NCBI GenBank assembly: GCA_022616415.1
Contig: JAKEEU010000332.1
Location: forward strand, 65,367 to 129,366
Reading direction: 5' to 3'
From: Candidatus Zhuqueibacterota bacterium
Lineage (GTDB): Bacteria > Zhuqueibacterota > Zhuqueibacteria > Zhuqueibacterales > Zhuqueibacteraceae
Length of the DNA stretch: 64,000 bases
The notes beneath the pieces are model-generated. The model searched no databases and was not told the DNA's origin. It saw only the letters and a list, made by a program, of their open reading frames with translations. Each line of letters opens with the position of its first letter. Position 1 is the first letter of the stretch. Positions 54,022 through 60,593 of the stretch are shown piece after piece. The translations under genes and the position numbers were made by a program.

Positions 54022-54050
54022 AAAGGCTCCGGCAAAAGCACGGAGCCTTT
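54022..54050. terminator. Bidirectional terminator hairpin
   Basis: AAAGGCTCCG and CGGAGCCTTT with a nine-base loop. T-runs on both strands would let it act in either direction. Confidence 0.8.
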
Positions 54051-54101
54051 TTGTTATAGTATCATTTCGAAAAACTAACACAACCCCGAAGATTTCGTAG
54101 C

Positions 54102-54142
54102 CCAGGCAGCCTGCCTGGTTCCGTTGCAGTCTGGCAGACTGC
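54102..54142. repeat. Two adjacent 17-nt palindromes
   Basis: CCAGGCAGCCTGCCTGG (54102-54118) and GCAGTCTGGCAGACTGC (54126-54142), flanked by GTAG and GTTAC. They lie just past the DUF1854 stop. Compare 46602-46618. Confidence 0.6.
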
Positions 54143-54151
54143 GTTACATCG

Positions 54152-54688
54152 CTAATCCAAATACGCCCACAACAACTTCAAGCTTTTCGGATCCAACCCT
54201 TTCGGATTGGGGATGAGATAGAGGTCGTTGCTCACGTCTTTGATGAGCACGTCACCGTTGGCGAGCTTGCGGGGATGGTCGCTGCGGCGCGTTAAAAAAC
54301 TGCGCGGCCCGGCCGCAGTCGTAACCTTCCAATGGAACAGCTCGATCTCGTCCGTGATCGCCTCGATGCCGGTGAGGCGCGGCAAAAAGTTGCGCTCGGC
54401 CAGTTCGTCTTCGATCAGCTCACGCGCCGGCGCCTCGACCTGCTGCAGATCGTCGATGAGCACCTGCTCCTTGCCTTTGTCATCGCGCAGGCTGATGAAT
54501 TGGTGCGGATGCGTCCACGGAAAACAGCACGCCACTTGCACGGGCGTTTCGCTCTCGCCATTTTCCCGCCGCAGCACCAACCGGCCATCGGCGCGACGGG
54601 ATAAATTCAAACTCATCTTGCCCGTTTGGCCGTTTTGAGTTTCTCCGGTCGATTCAACCGCTGAAATTGTCTCAATAAATGTCGTCAT
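54152..54688 (-). CDS. DUF1854 family protein
   Basis: A 178-residue protein of the DUF1854 family, recognisable from VQVACCFPWTHPHQFISLRD, then LAERNFLPRLTGIEAI, WKVTTAAGPRSFLTRR and LIKDVSNDLYLIPNPKGLDP at the end. Its function is not established; members often sit beside ABC transporters for cyanophycin-like or peptide export systems, but no such transporter is nearby here. There is no signal peptide. It is solitary. Confidence 0.75.
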   Translation of the reverse strand: MTTFIETISAVESTGETQNGQTGKMSLNLSRRADGRLVLRRENGESETPVQVACCFPWTHPHQFISLRDDKGKEQVLIDDLQQVEAPARELIEDELAERNFLPRLTGIEAITDEIELFHWKVTTAAGPRSFLTRRSDHPRKLANGDVLIKDVSNDLYLIPNPKGLDPKSLKLLWAYLD

Positions 54689-54936
54689 GCTTCTCCTCGT
54701 TTAAATTTTTATCCTGCCACCAAGCGCGCGAGGCCAAAAACTTCGCATGGTCAAAGAATGGCCACCTCAAGATGGGGAATTGAGATGAGTCAATAGAAGA
54801 GTGAGAAGGAAAGTCCCATTCGCACCGTTTGTTCAAAACCCCATGATTGCCTGCACTGGTAGTTGTGGTTCTGCAATCATTATGACACGATAGCAAAATA
54901 TTTTGCCAAATGCAAGAATTTTTTTGCGGCGCTTTT

Positions 54937-54988
54937 ATTAACGTTTACGTTAATTTTTCTTGACTTTGAACGTGAGCGGCTATATCTT
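54937..54988 (+). promoter_or_regulatory. Palindromic operator and promoter of the DUF4160-DUF2442/HTH unit
   Basis: ATTAACGT-TT-ACGTTAAT (54937-54954) is a perfect inverted repeat. It directly precedes a promoter of TTGACT (54960-54965), 17 bases, TATCTT (54983-54988). The XRE-type helix-turn-helix of the downstream protein is a natural candidate to bind it. Confidence 0.55.
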
Positions 54989-54993
54989 ATTTC

Positions 54994-55044
54994 ATGAAAG
55001 TGCTGCAAGTGGGAAAGTACGCGGTTTATGTTTATCGGTGTTAA
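54994..55044 (+). pseudogene. N-terminal remnant of a DUF4160 gene
   Basis: A 16-residue frame reading MKVLQVGKYAVYVYRC. This matches the first strand-turn-strand of DUF4160 proteins (MPTVLRIGxYRFYFYS...). After the Arg, where the conserved HEPPHxHV block should follow, the frame stops. It sits six bases after the -10 box and 18 bases before the DUF2442/HTH gene, exactly where the DUF4160 partner is normally encoded. It could still act as a short leader peptide. Confidence 0.5.
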
Positions 55045-55062
55045 ATTTTACGGGCATATTCG

Positions 55063-55632
55063 ATGAGCAAGAAAAATGGACTGAAAAGATGGGATAATCC
55101 CCGCTTTCAACGCATCTCAGCGGTCAAAGTCGGTCATCCCAATATTTTTGTGAATTTTGAGGATGGCACGGTCGCCAAGGTCGAATCCGACAAGGTCTTA
55201 CCGCCTGATATACGTCATCCGCAATGGGAGCGATTGAGTTTTAATTCTTATGAGTTGATTCTGCCGGCAGAGAATGGAAATCTTGAAATCCCCTGGTCGA
55301 CGATACGTGTGCTTTCCGATGCTGAATACAGCGCTTATATGGCGAAAGCAGCCGAGGAGCAGGCTAGAAAAATAGGCCAGCGCCTCAAGGAGCTAAGGAC
55401 AAGGCGTGGTATGAAGGGTAAAGAGCTTGCCGAACGCGCCGGTATTACGCCACAAAGCCTTTCCCGCATAGAGAATGGAAAACACGACGTGGTTTTTAAA
55501 ACGCTACAAAAGATATTGGGCGCGATGGGTTACGCGCTCAAGGATTTAGCCGTTGAATCGGATAGTACGACAACCGTGAAGAGGCGCAAAGGCAAGGCCG
55601 TGTTTGCAGAGTCGGAACGGATAGCGTATTGA
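55063..55632 (+). CDS. DUF2442 and XRE helix-turn-helix protein
   Basis: A 189-residue protein. Residues about 15-90 are DUF2442-like (VKVGHPNIFVNFEDGTVAKV, then LPPDIRHPQWERLSFNSYEL). Residues about 105-160 form an XRE/Cro helix-turn-helix (IGQRLKELRTRRGMKGKELA, then GITPQSLSRIENG). It is the antitoxin- or regulator-like half of a DUF4160-DUF2442 pair whose other gene has been reduced to 16 codons. The palindrome at 54937 is a probable operator. A terminator follows after 30 bases. Confidence 0.8.
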   Translation: MSKKNGLKRWDNPRFQRISAVKVGHPNIFVNFEDGTVAKVESDKVLPPDIRHPQWERLSFNSYELILPAENGNLEIPWSTIRVLSDAEYSAYMAKAAEEQARKIGQRLKELRTRRGMKGKELAERAGITPQSLSRIENGKHDVVFKTLQKILGAMGYALKDLAVESDSTTTVKRRKGKAVFAESERIAY

Positions 55633-55661
55633 AGAACTGAAAACAACTTTATCTCAAAATA

Positions 55662-55700
55662 AAAGGCGGCACTGTCGTTGATTCGGATCGTGCCGCCTTT
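55662..55700. terminator. Rho-independent terminator
   Basis: AAAGGCGGCAC and GTGCCGCCTTT enclose a 17-base loop, followed by CTATTTCCTTTC. It ends the DUF2442/HTH gene and could also serve the convergent SnoaL-like gene. Confidence 0.8.
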
Positions 55701-55758
55701 CTATTTCCTTTCTCAGCTCGCGCCTATCATGGGAGCTACTCTTCCTTATGTAGAGACC

Positions 55759-56184
55759 TCACCCCGCCAGGCCCAATTGCTGCATCATCGTCATCATGTC
55801 GAAGTAATGCCGCATCGATTTGGCCTTGCCGCCTTCGATTTCGACGATCTGGCACGCGCGAATCTCGATGCTCTTGCCGGTGGCCGGTATCTCCCCTTTG
55901 GGCGACTGCATCGGCCCCGTGTGTTTTCCGCGCCAGGTCATTTCCAGTACGACCTTGCCGCCGCTGACAAAGGCACTCTCGAAAGTCGCATTGGAGTCAG
56001 GTAAGGCCGTGGCCCACCCGCGCCATGCTTCAATAACCTGGTCGGCGCCTGCCGCTTTGCTTTGGGTTGCGACTTCGTCGTAGACGCATCCGGCGGTGAT
56101 GGCGGCTTTGACTCCGTCCCAATCCTTCTTATTGTAGGCGACCGTTGGCGCCTTGGCGGCGTTGATGAGTTCTTGGTCTGACAT
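55759..56184 (-). CDS. SnoaL-like protein, copy 1
   Basis: A 141-residue protein of the SnoaL/NTF2-like (ester cyclase) superfamily. The pattern LINAAKAPTVAYNKKDWDGV, VYDEVATQSKAAG, WRGWATALPDSNATFESAFV and MTWRGKHTGPM followed by ACQIVEIEGGKAKSMRHYFD is typical of small alpha+beta barrel proteins of varied or unknown activity. Copy 2 lies 1.3 kb away at 57062-57487. The proteins differ at only about four positions (Cys/Phe 33, Val/Met, Ile/Met, Ile/Val), and similarity extends about 35-50 bases upstream of the start. The duplicated block ends exactly at the gene end on the other side. Confidence 0.82.
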   Translation of the reverse strand: MSDQELINAAKAPTVAYNKKDWDGVKAAITAGCVYDEVATQSKAAGADQVIEAWRGWATALPDSNATFESAFVSGGKVVLEMTWRGKHTGPMQSPKGEIPATGKSIEIRACQIVEIEGGKAKSMRHYFDMMTMMQQLGLAG

Positions 56185-56290
56185 AGTGATATCCTCCGTG
56201 GTTTTGGGGTTCTCCTCGGATATTGAGGAAGTGTTTTAATATATTGAAATCATGGCATAAGTATTTGCCATTCTTCTTCTTGACGCTTGT

Positions 56291-56386
56291 TCATAAAAAT
56301 ACTTCCGGAGAAACATTGAAGCGCTTGCTCAATGAGCGAATCTGATGTGTGTTAAGCTCACGCTGTTCAAGCTCAGTGCTTAACAT
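56291..56386 (-). pseudogene. Remnant of a HigA-like antitoxin
   Basis: On the minus strand, GAAGGAG precedes an ATG at 56386. The 31-residue frame ends ERELNTHQIRSLSKRFNVSP followed by EVFL, the usual C-terminus of HigA-type XRE antitoxins. The N-terminal 70 or so residues with the helix-turn-helix are missing. No HigB toxin is nearby. The ribosome site and start look original, so an internal segment has been removed. Confidence 0.55.
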
Positions 56387-56437
56387 GATTACTCCTTCCA
56401 TTCCGGAAGCAAATTTGCGCAACTGAAAAAGTTCTTT

Positions 56438-56460
56438 TTGTTAACGCCGCGGTTAGCCAC
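56438..56460 (-). repeat. Collapsed attC-like site
   Basis: On the minus strand GGCTAAC is followed after six bases by GTTAACAAAAAGAACTTTTTC. The flanks match those of the full attC-like site at 57591-57678 (GCTAAC ... GTTAACAAGTAGAACTTTTTC), but the whole hairpin between the two R boxes is gone. Confidence 0.45.
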
Positions 56461-56546
56461 ATTTTTGTCTTTCATCAAGATTATCTGTCTGTATAAAATT
56501 ACAACTTTGTGTTCGCCCTCGAAATTCCCTTGCCATCGAACGCTGT

Positions 56547-56819
56547 TCATTGACGAGCTTGTCCGATGAGGTCTTTATGTGCTTCAGCATAGATGCGGAG
56601 GGCTGCGGTCATAAGGCGGGCGTAGTCTTCGCCTTGTGCCTCGAACCACTCCAGTACTTCCGGTTCCACGCGCAGGGTAATAGATACAGGTGGTCGCGGC
56701 ATACGCCAAGTGGCTTTAGCAAAAAACTCGTCCGACAAAGGCGGGATGTCGGAAGTGTCGATCATCTCATCGGTCATGGCGTCAATGCGCGCCCAGTCTG
56801 TCTCGGAGGGCTTGTTCAT
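56547..56819 (-). CDS. BrnA-like antitoxin, solitary
   Basis: A 90-residue antitoxin. The start at 56819 is chosen from the family N-terminus (MNKPSETDWARIDAMTDEMI, then DTSDIPPLSDEFFAKATWRM). The ribbon-helix-helix part is VSITLRVEPEVLEWFEAQGE, then YARLMTAALRIYAEAH. This is a standard BrnA. Its usual BrnT toxin partner should lie upstream but is not seen in the 240 bases before it. It may be an orphan antitoxin carried as a cassette. Confidence 0.8.
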   Translation of the reverse strand: MNKPSETDWARIDAMTDEMIDTSDIPPLSDEFFAKATWRMPRPPVSITLRVEPEVLEWFEAQGEDYARLMTAALRIYAEAHKDLIGQARQ

Positions 56820-57061
56820 ATAGCGTGATTGATGAAAAAACTTTTTCTCTACTTCGAATATAACAAAAATTCCGAATGATGCAACCAATTTGAAACGAAA
56901 GTTCGGACTTGCTCTACATCGTCGAGCCGGGACGGCTGGGAGAAAGGTGGGCAGATGACGTGGGTTTCAATACTTTGACGTTCCTCATGGTGCATTTTTT
57001 GATTTTTCGGCGACACTCGGCTGCGCCCTTAGGATGGCTTCTATGGAGCCATTACCCATTT

Positions 57062-57487
57062 TTACCCCGCCAGGCCCAGTTGCTGCATCATCGTCATCAT
57101 GTCGAAGTAGTGCCGCATCGATTTGGCCTTGCCGCCTTCGACTTCGACGATCTGGCAGGCACGAATCTCGATGCTTTTGCCGGTTGCCGGCATCTCCCCC
57201 TTGGGCGACTGCATCGGCCCGGTGTGTTTCCCGCGCCAGGTCATTTCCAGTACGACCTTGCCGCCGCTGACGAAGGCACTCTCGAAAGTCGCATTGGAGT
57301 CAGGTAAGGCCGTGGCCCACCCGCGCCATGCTTCAATCATCTGGTCGGCGCCTGCCGCTTTGCTTTGGGTTGCGACTTCGTCGTAGACGAATCCGGCCGT
57401 GATGGCGGCTTTGACTCCGTCCCAATCCTTCTTATTGTAGGCGACCGTTGGCGCCTTGGCGGCGTTGATGAGTTCTTGGTCTGACAT
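57062..57487 (-). CDS. SnoaL-like protein, copy 2
   Basis: A 141-residue near-identical copy of 55759-56184, with the same stop position relative to conserved sequence and the same upstream leader (a GAGGACATCGCT ribosome site). Its start lies about 100 bases after the R' box of the attC-like site at 57591-57678, the position expected for a gene at the head of an integron cassette. The duplicated block covers about 57058-57535. The gap of 173 bases to the BrnA gene (56889-57061) contains no further gene. Confidence 0.82.
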   Translation of the reverse strand: MSDQELINAAKAPTVAYNKKDWDGVKAAITAGFVYDEVATQSKAAGADQMIEAWRGWATALPDSNATFESAFVSGGKVVLEMTWRGKHTGPMQSPKGEMPATGKSIEIRACQIVEVEGGKAKSMRHYFDMMTMMQQLGLAG

Positions 57488-57590
57488 AGCGATGTCCTCC
57501 GTGGTTTTGGGTCCTCCTCGTATATTGAGGAAGTATTATTGTGTGAACAGCTTGTCCAGGATCACGCCTGCAAGCCCGAAAAAGTTCTAC

Positions 57591-57678
57591 TTGTTAACGC
57601 CGGGCTGTGCGGCTGGCCGAGATCGTTCGCGCAGCCAGCACTCACGTTTTCCAGTCCGCACCAGTCGCTGTTAGCAAC
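57591..57678 (-). other. attC-like integron recombination site
   Basis: Read on the minus strand: TTGCTAAC (R''-like), AGCGA, CTGGTGCGGACTGG, a variable 45-base centre, CCAGCCGCACAG, CCCGGC, then GTTAACAAG (R'-like). The two arms pair as CTG-TGCGG-CTGG with two unpaired extra bases (G and A) on one side. R boxes, spacer, paired L arms and extrahelical bases are the hallmark of attC sites recognised as folded single strands by integron integrases. It lies 24 bases past the MNT-HEPN stop, the normal place for attC. Confidence 0.65.
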
Positions 57679-57702
57679 TTATGTTTGCATTACAATACAA
57701 TT

Positions 57703-58578
57703 TTATTTCTTCATGTATTTATTTGGCTCTCTCAAAATCTGCTGAATTCGCTCTTCACAACTTTTTATCGCCAGATCAAGTAACATCTTTACACGCTCAC
57801 CCAAATATTTCAATTCGTCTTCTTCGATTTGGTATTCTTGATCATACCGCGCCGAAATATAAGCTTTGTACAACCGCTTATATGCTTGTTTTTGAAATTC
57901 GTTCTCTTTAGGAAAAATTGTCACTCCTTCGCTCACAAAGTGAATCAGCTTTTTCAGGAGTATGTCGAGATCGTGAGTTTGGGTCCTGTACCGCGAGTAA
58001 ACCAATTCCACCATGACGCAAGATGATTCGGTGACCTGATGAAGGCTAAAGGCAGCGAAGCGAAGAAGTTTTTCTTGCATTTGGAATTTATAGGTTTTCC
58101 AGTACCCTTCTGCTTCTTCTCGCCAATAGTTGAAGTCTTTTTTAACAAGCTCAACGTATTCTTCCGGTTCCAGTTCTCTCATTTCCGCAAGGGAGAATCT
58201 GCCAGTATTATAGATTAACTGGCCTCTATCAACGATGTCTTTGAAAAAGTATTGTCCAACCGCCAACTGATCATTTAATTGTTCGGGAGAGACGACCACA
58301 GGAGAAACGATTTTTGACATCTTTTTCTTAATAGCGTCTGATTCCAAAATGGCCGTTTTTATATCCAGTTCCAAGTGTGGTCGTTCACTTGTGTCCGCAA
58401 CAATTAACAAGTCGATGTCGCTCTTCCATGTCCATTTCCCTGTCACGAGTGATCCGAACAGGATGATCATTTCCGGTTGAAATTTATCTACGATCAAATC
58501 CCGAATGAGTATAAGCCCATCTGCGATTCGCTTGGGGTAAAACTCGATAGCGGCGATTTGTGGATTTTTTCTATCCAT
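57703..58578 (-). CDS. MNT-HEPN fusion protein
   Basis: A 291-residue single-chain fusion of a minimal nucleotidyltransferase (MNT) and a HEPN domain. Residues 15-110 hold the MNT motif FGSLVTGKWTWKSDIDLLIV (Gly 42, Ser 43, Asp 54, Asp 56). Residues about 140-285 are helical and HEPN-like, with YSRYRTQTHDLDILL giving an R-x5-H motif, and a late ARYDQEYQIEEDE segment. In two-gene systems the MNT antitoxin AMPylates the HEPN ribonuclease toxin. Fusions of the two are known and may self-regulate. It is followed by an attC-like site, suggesting carriage as a cassette. Confidence 0.8.
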   Translation of the reverse strand: MDRKNPQIAAIEFYPKRIADGLILIRDLIVDKFQPEMIILFGSLVTGKWTWKSDIDLLIVADTSERPHLELDIKTAILESDAIKKKMSKIVSPVVVSPEQLNDQLAVGQYFFKDIVDRGQLIYNTGRFSLAEMRELEPEEYVELVKKDFNYWREEAEGYWKTYKFQMQEKLLRFAAFSLHQVTESSCVMVELVYSRYRTQTHDLDILLKKLIHFVSEGVTIFPKENEFQKQAYKRLYKAYISARYDQEYQIEEDELKYLGERVKMLLDLAIKSCEERIQQILREPNKYMKK

Positions 58579-58631
58579 ATAAAACTATGTTTGGCAAGGT
58601 TTTTAAAATGGGGGGGTTTTGCAGAGCGTTC

Positions 58632-58662
58632 GTACTGGCACTCAGTTCCGCGAAGCCAGTAC
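58632..58662. repeat. Perfect hairpin between MNT-HEPN and creatininase genes
   Basis: GTACTGGC (58632-58639) and GCCAGTAC (58655-58662). It stands where an attC site would be expected (3' of the creatininase gene), with AGCGTT beside it, but no convincing R boxes are present. It could equally be a terminator, as ATTTTTACGTTTTG follows on the plus strand. Confidence 0.45.
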
Positions 58663-58698
58663 ATTTTTACGTTTTGTATTTACACCTTATTTTAGTTC

Positions 58699-59724
58699 TT
58701 ATTGTTTTACTGATTGTACTGATTGCCGATTTTTCAACCAAGCCTCGATCTCAGCCGTCTGCTTGGCATAATTTTCCCCAATCCTTTTTCCAAAAATCTC
58801 TACTTCGGATAGGGGAGGCAGGCTGTTAGGATAAACCGGCAGCTTGGACAGATCTTCGCCAGCCAACGCTTTCTCTGCAATCCGAAAACTACGCTCCACG
58901 AAATCATTGATCAGATCTTTCCCCATCGCTTTTGATGCTTTGGCTGGGTCACCCCAATATCCTTGCCAGCCAGTCGTTCGCTCGTAGGTACGAAAGAACT
59001 CCGCCAAGTCTTTGGCAATAAAGGGTTGTAACTGCCTATATTCCGGTTTCACCAACTCGCCCCGCAGAAAGAGAGTGGCTGAGGTCTCTCCAGCTCCGGC
59101 ATGGCCCTCAAAGCCAATCTTTTTTTCCCAACCCTCTCCCAAGTACTTTTCCATCACTTTCGGACTGTAAAAACCTTCTCCAAAGATCAGGCTAGTAATG
59201 TTTACCATTCGGATTTTGTATCGCTCGCTGACGAAAGCGGCAGCTTCGGTGAAGGCTACATTGTGTAACGGTGATCCGTGACTGTGGATGAGAAAGATGT
59301 TTTGAAAGCCTTTGCGTGCGATCGTCGCTCCCAAGTCAATGGCCACGTTCAGCAGTGTTTCATAACGGATATCAAACGTCCCGATATGATCCAGTTGCAG
59401 CGCCATATTGTTAGCGCCACCTTCGCCAAGTGGTACTACTGGCACAAGCACGAAATCGTAATCTGGATGGACAGCGCGCAATCGGGCGATCAGTCCGTCG
59501 CGCACCCCAATAGCCTGAAAATAATCGGAACCTACCGGTAGATGCGGCCCGTGCTCTTCCAGATTTCCAAAAGTCAAGAAAAAGATACTCCTCGTCCGAT
59601 CAAGTTTATCAATGTCGGTGAAACTGAGTTCTTCCAATTTCAAGACACGACCAGCAGCATAGGCGACCGGTGCAGTTGAGGTAATCAGAGCAAATATCAG
59701 ACTCAACTTGGAAATAGTTTTCAT
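58699..59724 (-). CDS. Exported creatininase-family amidohydrolase
   Basis: A 341-residue protein. A signal peptide precedes the enzyme (MKTISKLSLIFALITSTAPV...AYAAG). The creatininase/mycofactocin-type amidohydrolase fold is shown by LTFGNLEEHGPHLPVGSDYF (metal-binding Glu, His, Asp), EGGANNMAL, IHSHGSPLHN and EGHAGAGETSATLFL. Family members open cyclic amides such as creatinine using two metals; an exported form with this domain is of unknown substrate. The start is ATG 59724; a start three codons upstream is possible. Confidence 0.85.
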   Translation of the reverse strand: MKTISKLSLIFALITSTAPVAYAAGRVLKLEELSFTDIDKLDRTRSIFFLTFGNLEEHGPHLPVGSDYFQAIGVRDGLIARLRAVHPDYDFVLVPVVPLGEGGANNMALQLDHIGTFDIRYETLLNVAIDLGATIARKGFQNIFLIHSHGSPLHNVAFTEAAAFVSERYKIRMVNITSLIFGEGFYSPKVMEKYLGEGWEKKIGFEGHAGAGETSATLFLRGELVKPEYRQLQPFIAKDLAEFFRTYERTTGWQGYWGDPAKASKAMGKDLINDFVERSFRIAEKALAGEDLSKLPVYPNSLPPLSEVEIFGKRIGENYAKQTAEIEAWLKNRQSVQSVKQ

Positions 59725-59756
59725 TATATACATCCTTTTATTAAAAACATTTGCGA

Positions 59757-59957
59757 TTACTTGCCGGTTAACCAGCGCTCTTTCAGATGATCCGCAAACG
59801 CCAACGCCTGTTTCAGCGGCGGGGCGACTTCGAGATCGTTGGAATTAAAAATCATGCCGCCGTCGCCCCGTCCGGAAACTGTGTTAGCGCCGCCGTTTGT
59901 CTCTTGCCACGAACTTTTTTCCGCTTTTTCTCTGCCGAGTTCCTTGAGTAGTTTCAT
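59757..59957 (-). CDS. Hypothetical protein, possibly a fragment
   Basis: A 66-residue frame from ATG 59957 (MKLLKELGREKAEKSSWQET...). I do not recognise it. The polar, glycine-rich middle (NGGANTVSGRGDGGMIFNSN) and the final helix (PPLKQALAFADHLKERWLTG) look like part of a globular protein rather than random sequence. There is no good ribosome site, so it may be the end of a truncated gene. It precedes the creatininase gene by 32 bases. Confidence 0.4.
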   Translation of the reverse strand: MKLLKELGREKAEKSSWQETNGGANTVSGRGDGGMIFNSNDLEVAPPLKQALAFADHLKERWLTGK

Positions 59958-60026
59958 CCTAAGTTTAAAAAATGATAGATACAATGCGCTTCCGAAATGG
60001 AAGGGGAGTTTAATTTGATGAACCCG

Positions 60027-60482
60027 TCACTTCTCCACTCTTTGTGCCTTGCCCATAGTTCCCCTTGAACCGTCGGGTTGGAGTATCCAATACTTGCACA
60101 GCTCTCCCTCAAACTCATATTCAAATGTGAATTCCTGTCCCACAAGATTCGGATTCGTAGAGAAGAGTCTATGGACCGTGATCCTCGAAGGCCCCACGAA
60201 CTTATAGGTGCCGCCATCAGCAAATGCGCTCGTGAAGGCACTCGCTTTCTCAGCCTCTGTTGGTTCTGTTCCCTGAAATGATTTTCGATTCTTGTCGGAC
60301 AGAACCCAAATGACGTGGGTCTTTGTGATGATCGACATGCCCTCTTGGTCTTCCAGAACATATTTGTAGGTGCCAACAATTGACGGACTCTTTTGAGCAT
60401 CTTGAGCATAAAGTAAAAATGTCAAAGCAAGAAATGAGGCCATCAAGCATGGCCAAATATAAGTTTGGATTGGTTTGTTCAT
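60027..60482 (-). CDS. Exported lipocalin-like protein
   Basis: A 151-residue protein with a signal peptide (MNKPIQTYIWPCLMASFLAL...LLYAQD). The start at 60482 has TGGAGG upstream. The mature part has the pattern of small lipocalin-like domains: SIVGTYKYVLEDQEGMSIIT followed by strands THVIWVLSDKNR, DGGTYKFVGPSRITVH and FEYEFEGELCKYWILQPDG. Such domains bind small hydrophobic molecules, but the ligand is unknown. Its start lies 55 bases from the R' box of the attC-like site at 60537-60593, as expected for a cassette gene. Confidence 0.7.
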   Translation of the reverse strand: MNKPIQTYIWPCLMASFLALTFLLYAQDAQKSPSIVGTYKYVLEDQEGMSIITKTHVIWVLSDKNRKSFQGTEPTEAEKASAFTSAFADGGTYKFVGPSRITVHRLFSTNPNLVGQEFTFEYEFEGELCKYWILQPDGSRGTMGKAQRVEK

Positions 60483-60536
60483 AATTGCCTCCATTGGCAA
60501 TAGTTTTTTTGAAACATGCACACACCTTTTACGGGG

Positions 60537-60593
60537 GTCTAACGTTCGAACTGCGCCGACCGCGCTTTTTGCGGTTTGGCCCCAGCGTTGCTA
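60537..60593 (-). other. attC-like integron recombination site
   Basis: Read on the minus strand: TAGCAACG, CTGGGGCCAAACCGC, AAAAAGC, GCGGTCGGCGCAG, TTCGAACG, GTTAGAC. The last heptamer fits the R' core GTTRRRY exactly. The arms pair through AACG/CGTT, CTG/CAG, GCC/GGC and ACCGC/GCGGT with extra unpaired bases on one arm. Its 57-base length is in the short range of known attC sites. It directly precedes the lipocalin-like gene. Confidence 0.6.

Larger units (their letters stand above)
53600..54151. other. Intergenic region, no supported gene
   Basis: Between a lipoprotein gene and a DUF1854 gene, both on the minus strand. It holds a clear terminator (54022-54050), a GC-rich stretch at 53925-53993 with GCGC repeats and a final GTTATGG that only weakly resembles an attC end, and two palindromes (54102-54142). 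Confidence 0.5.
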
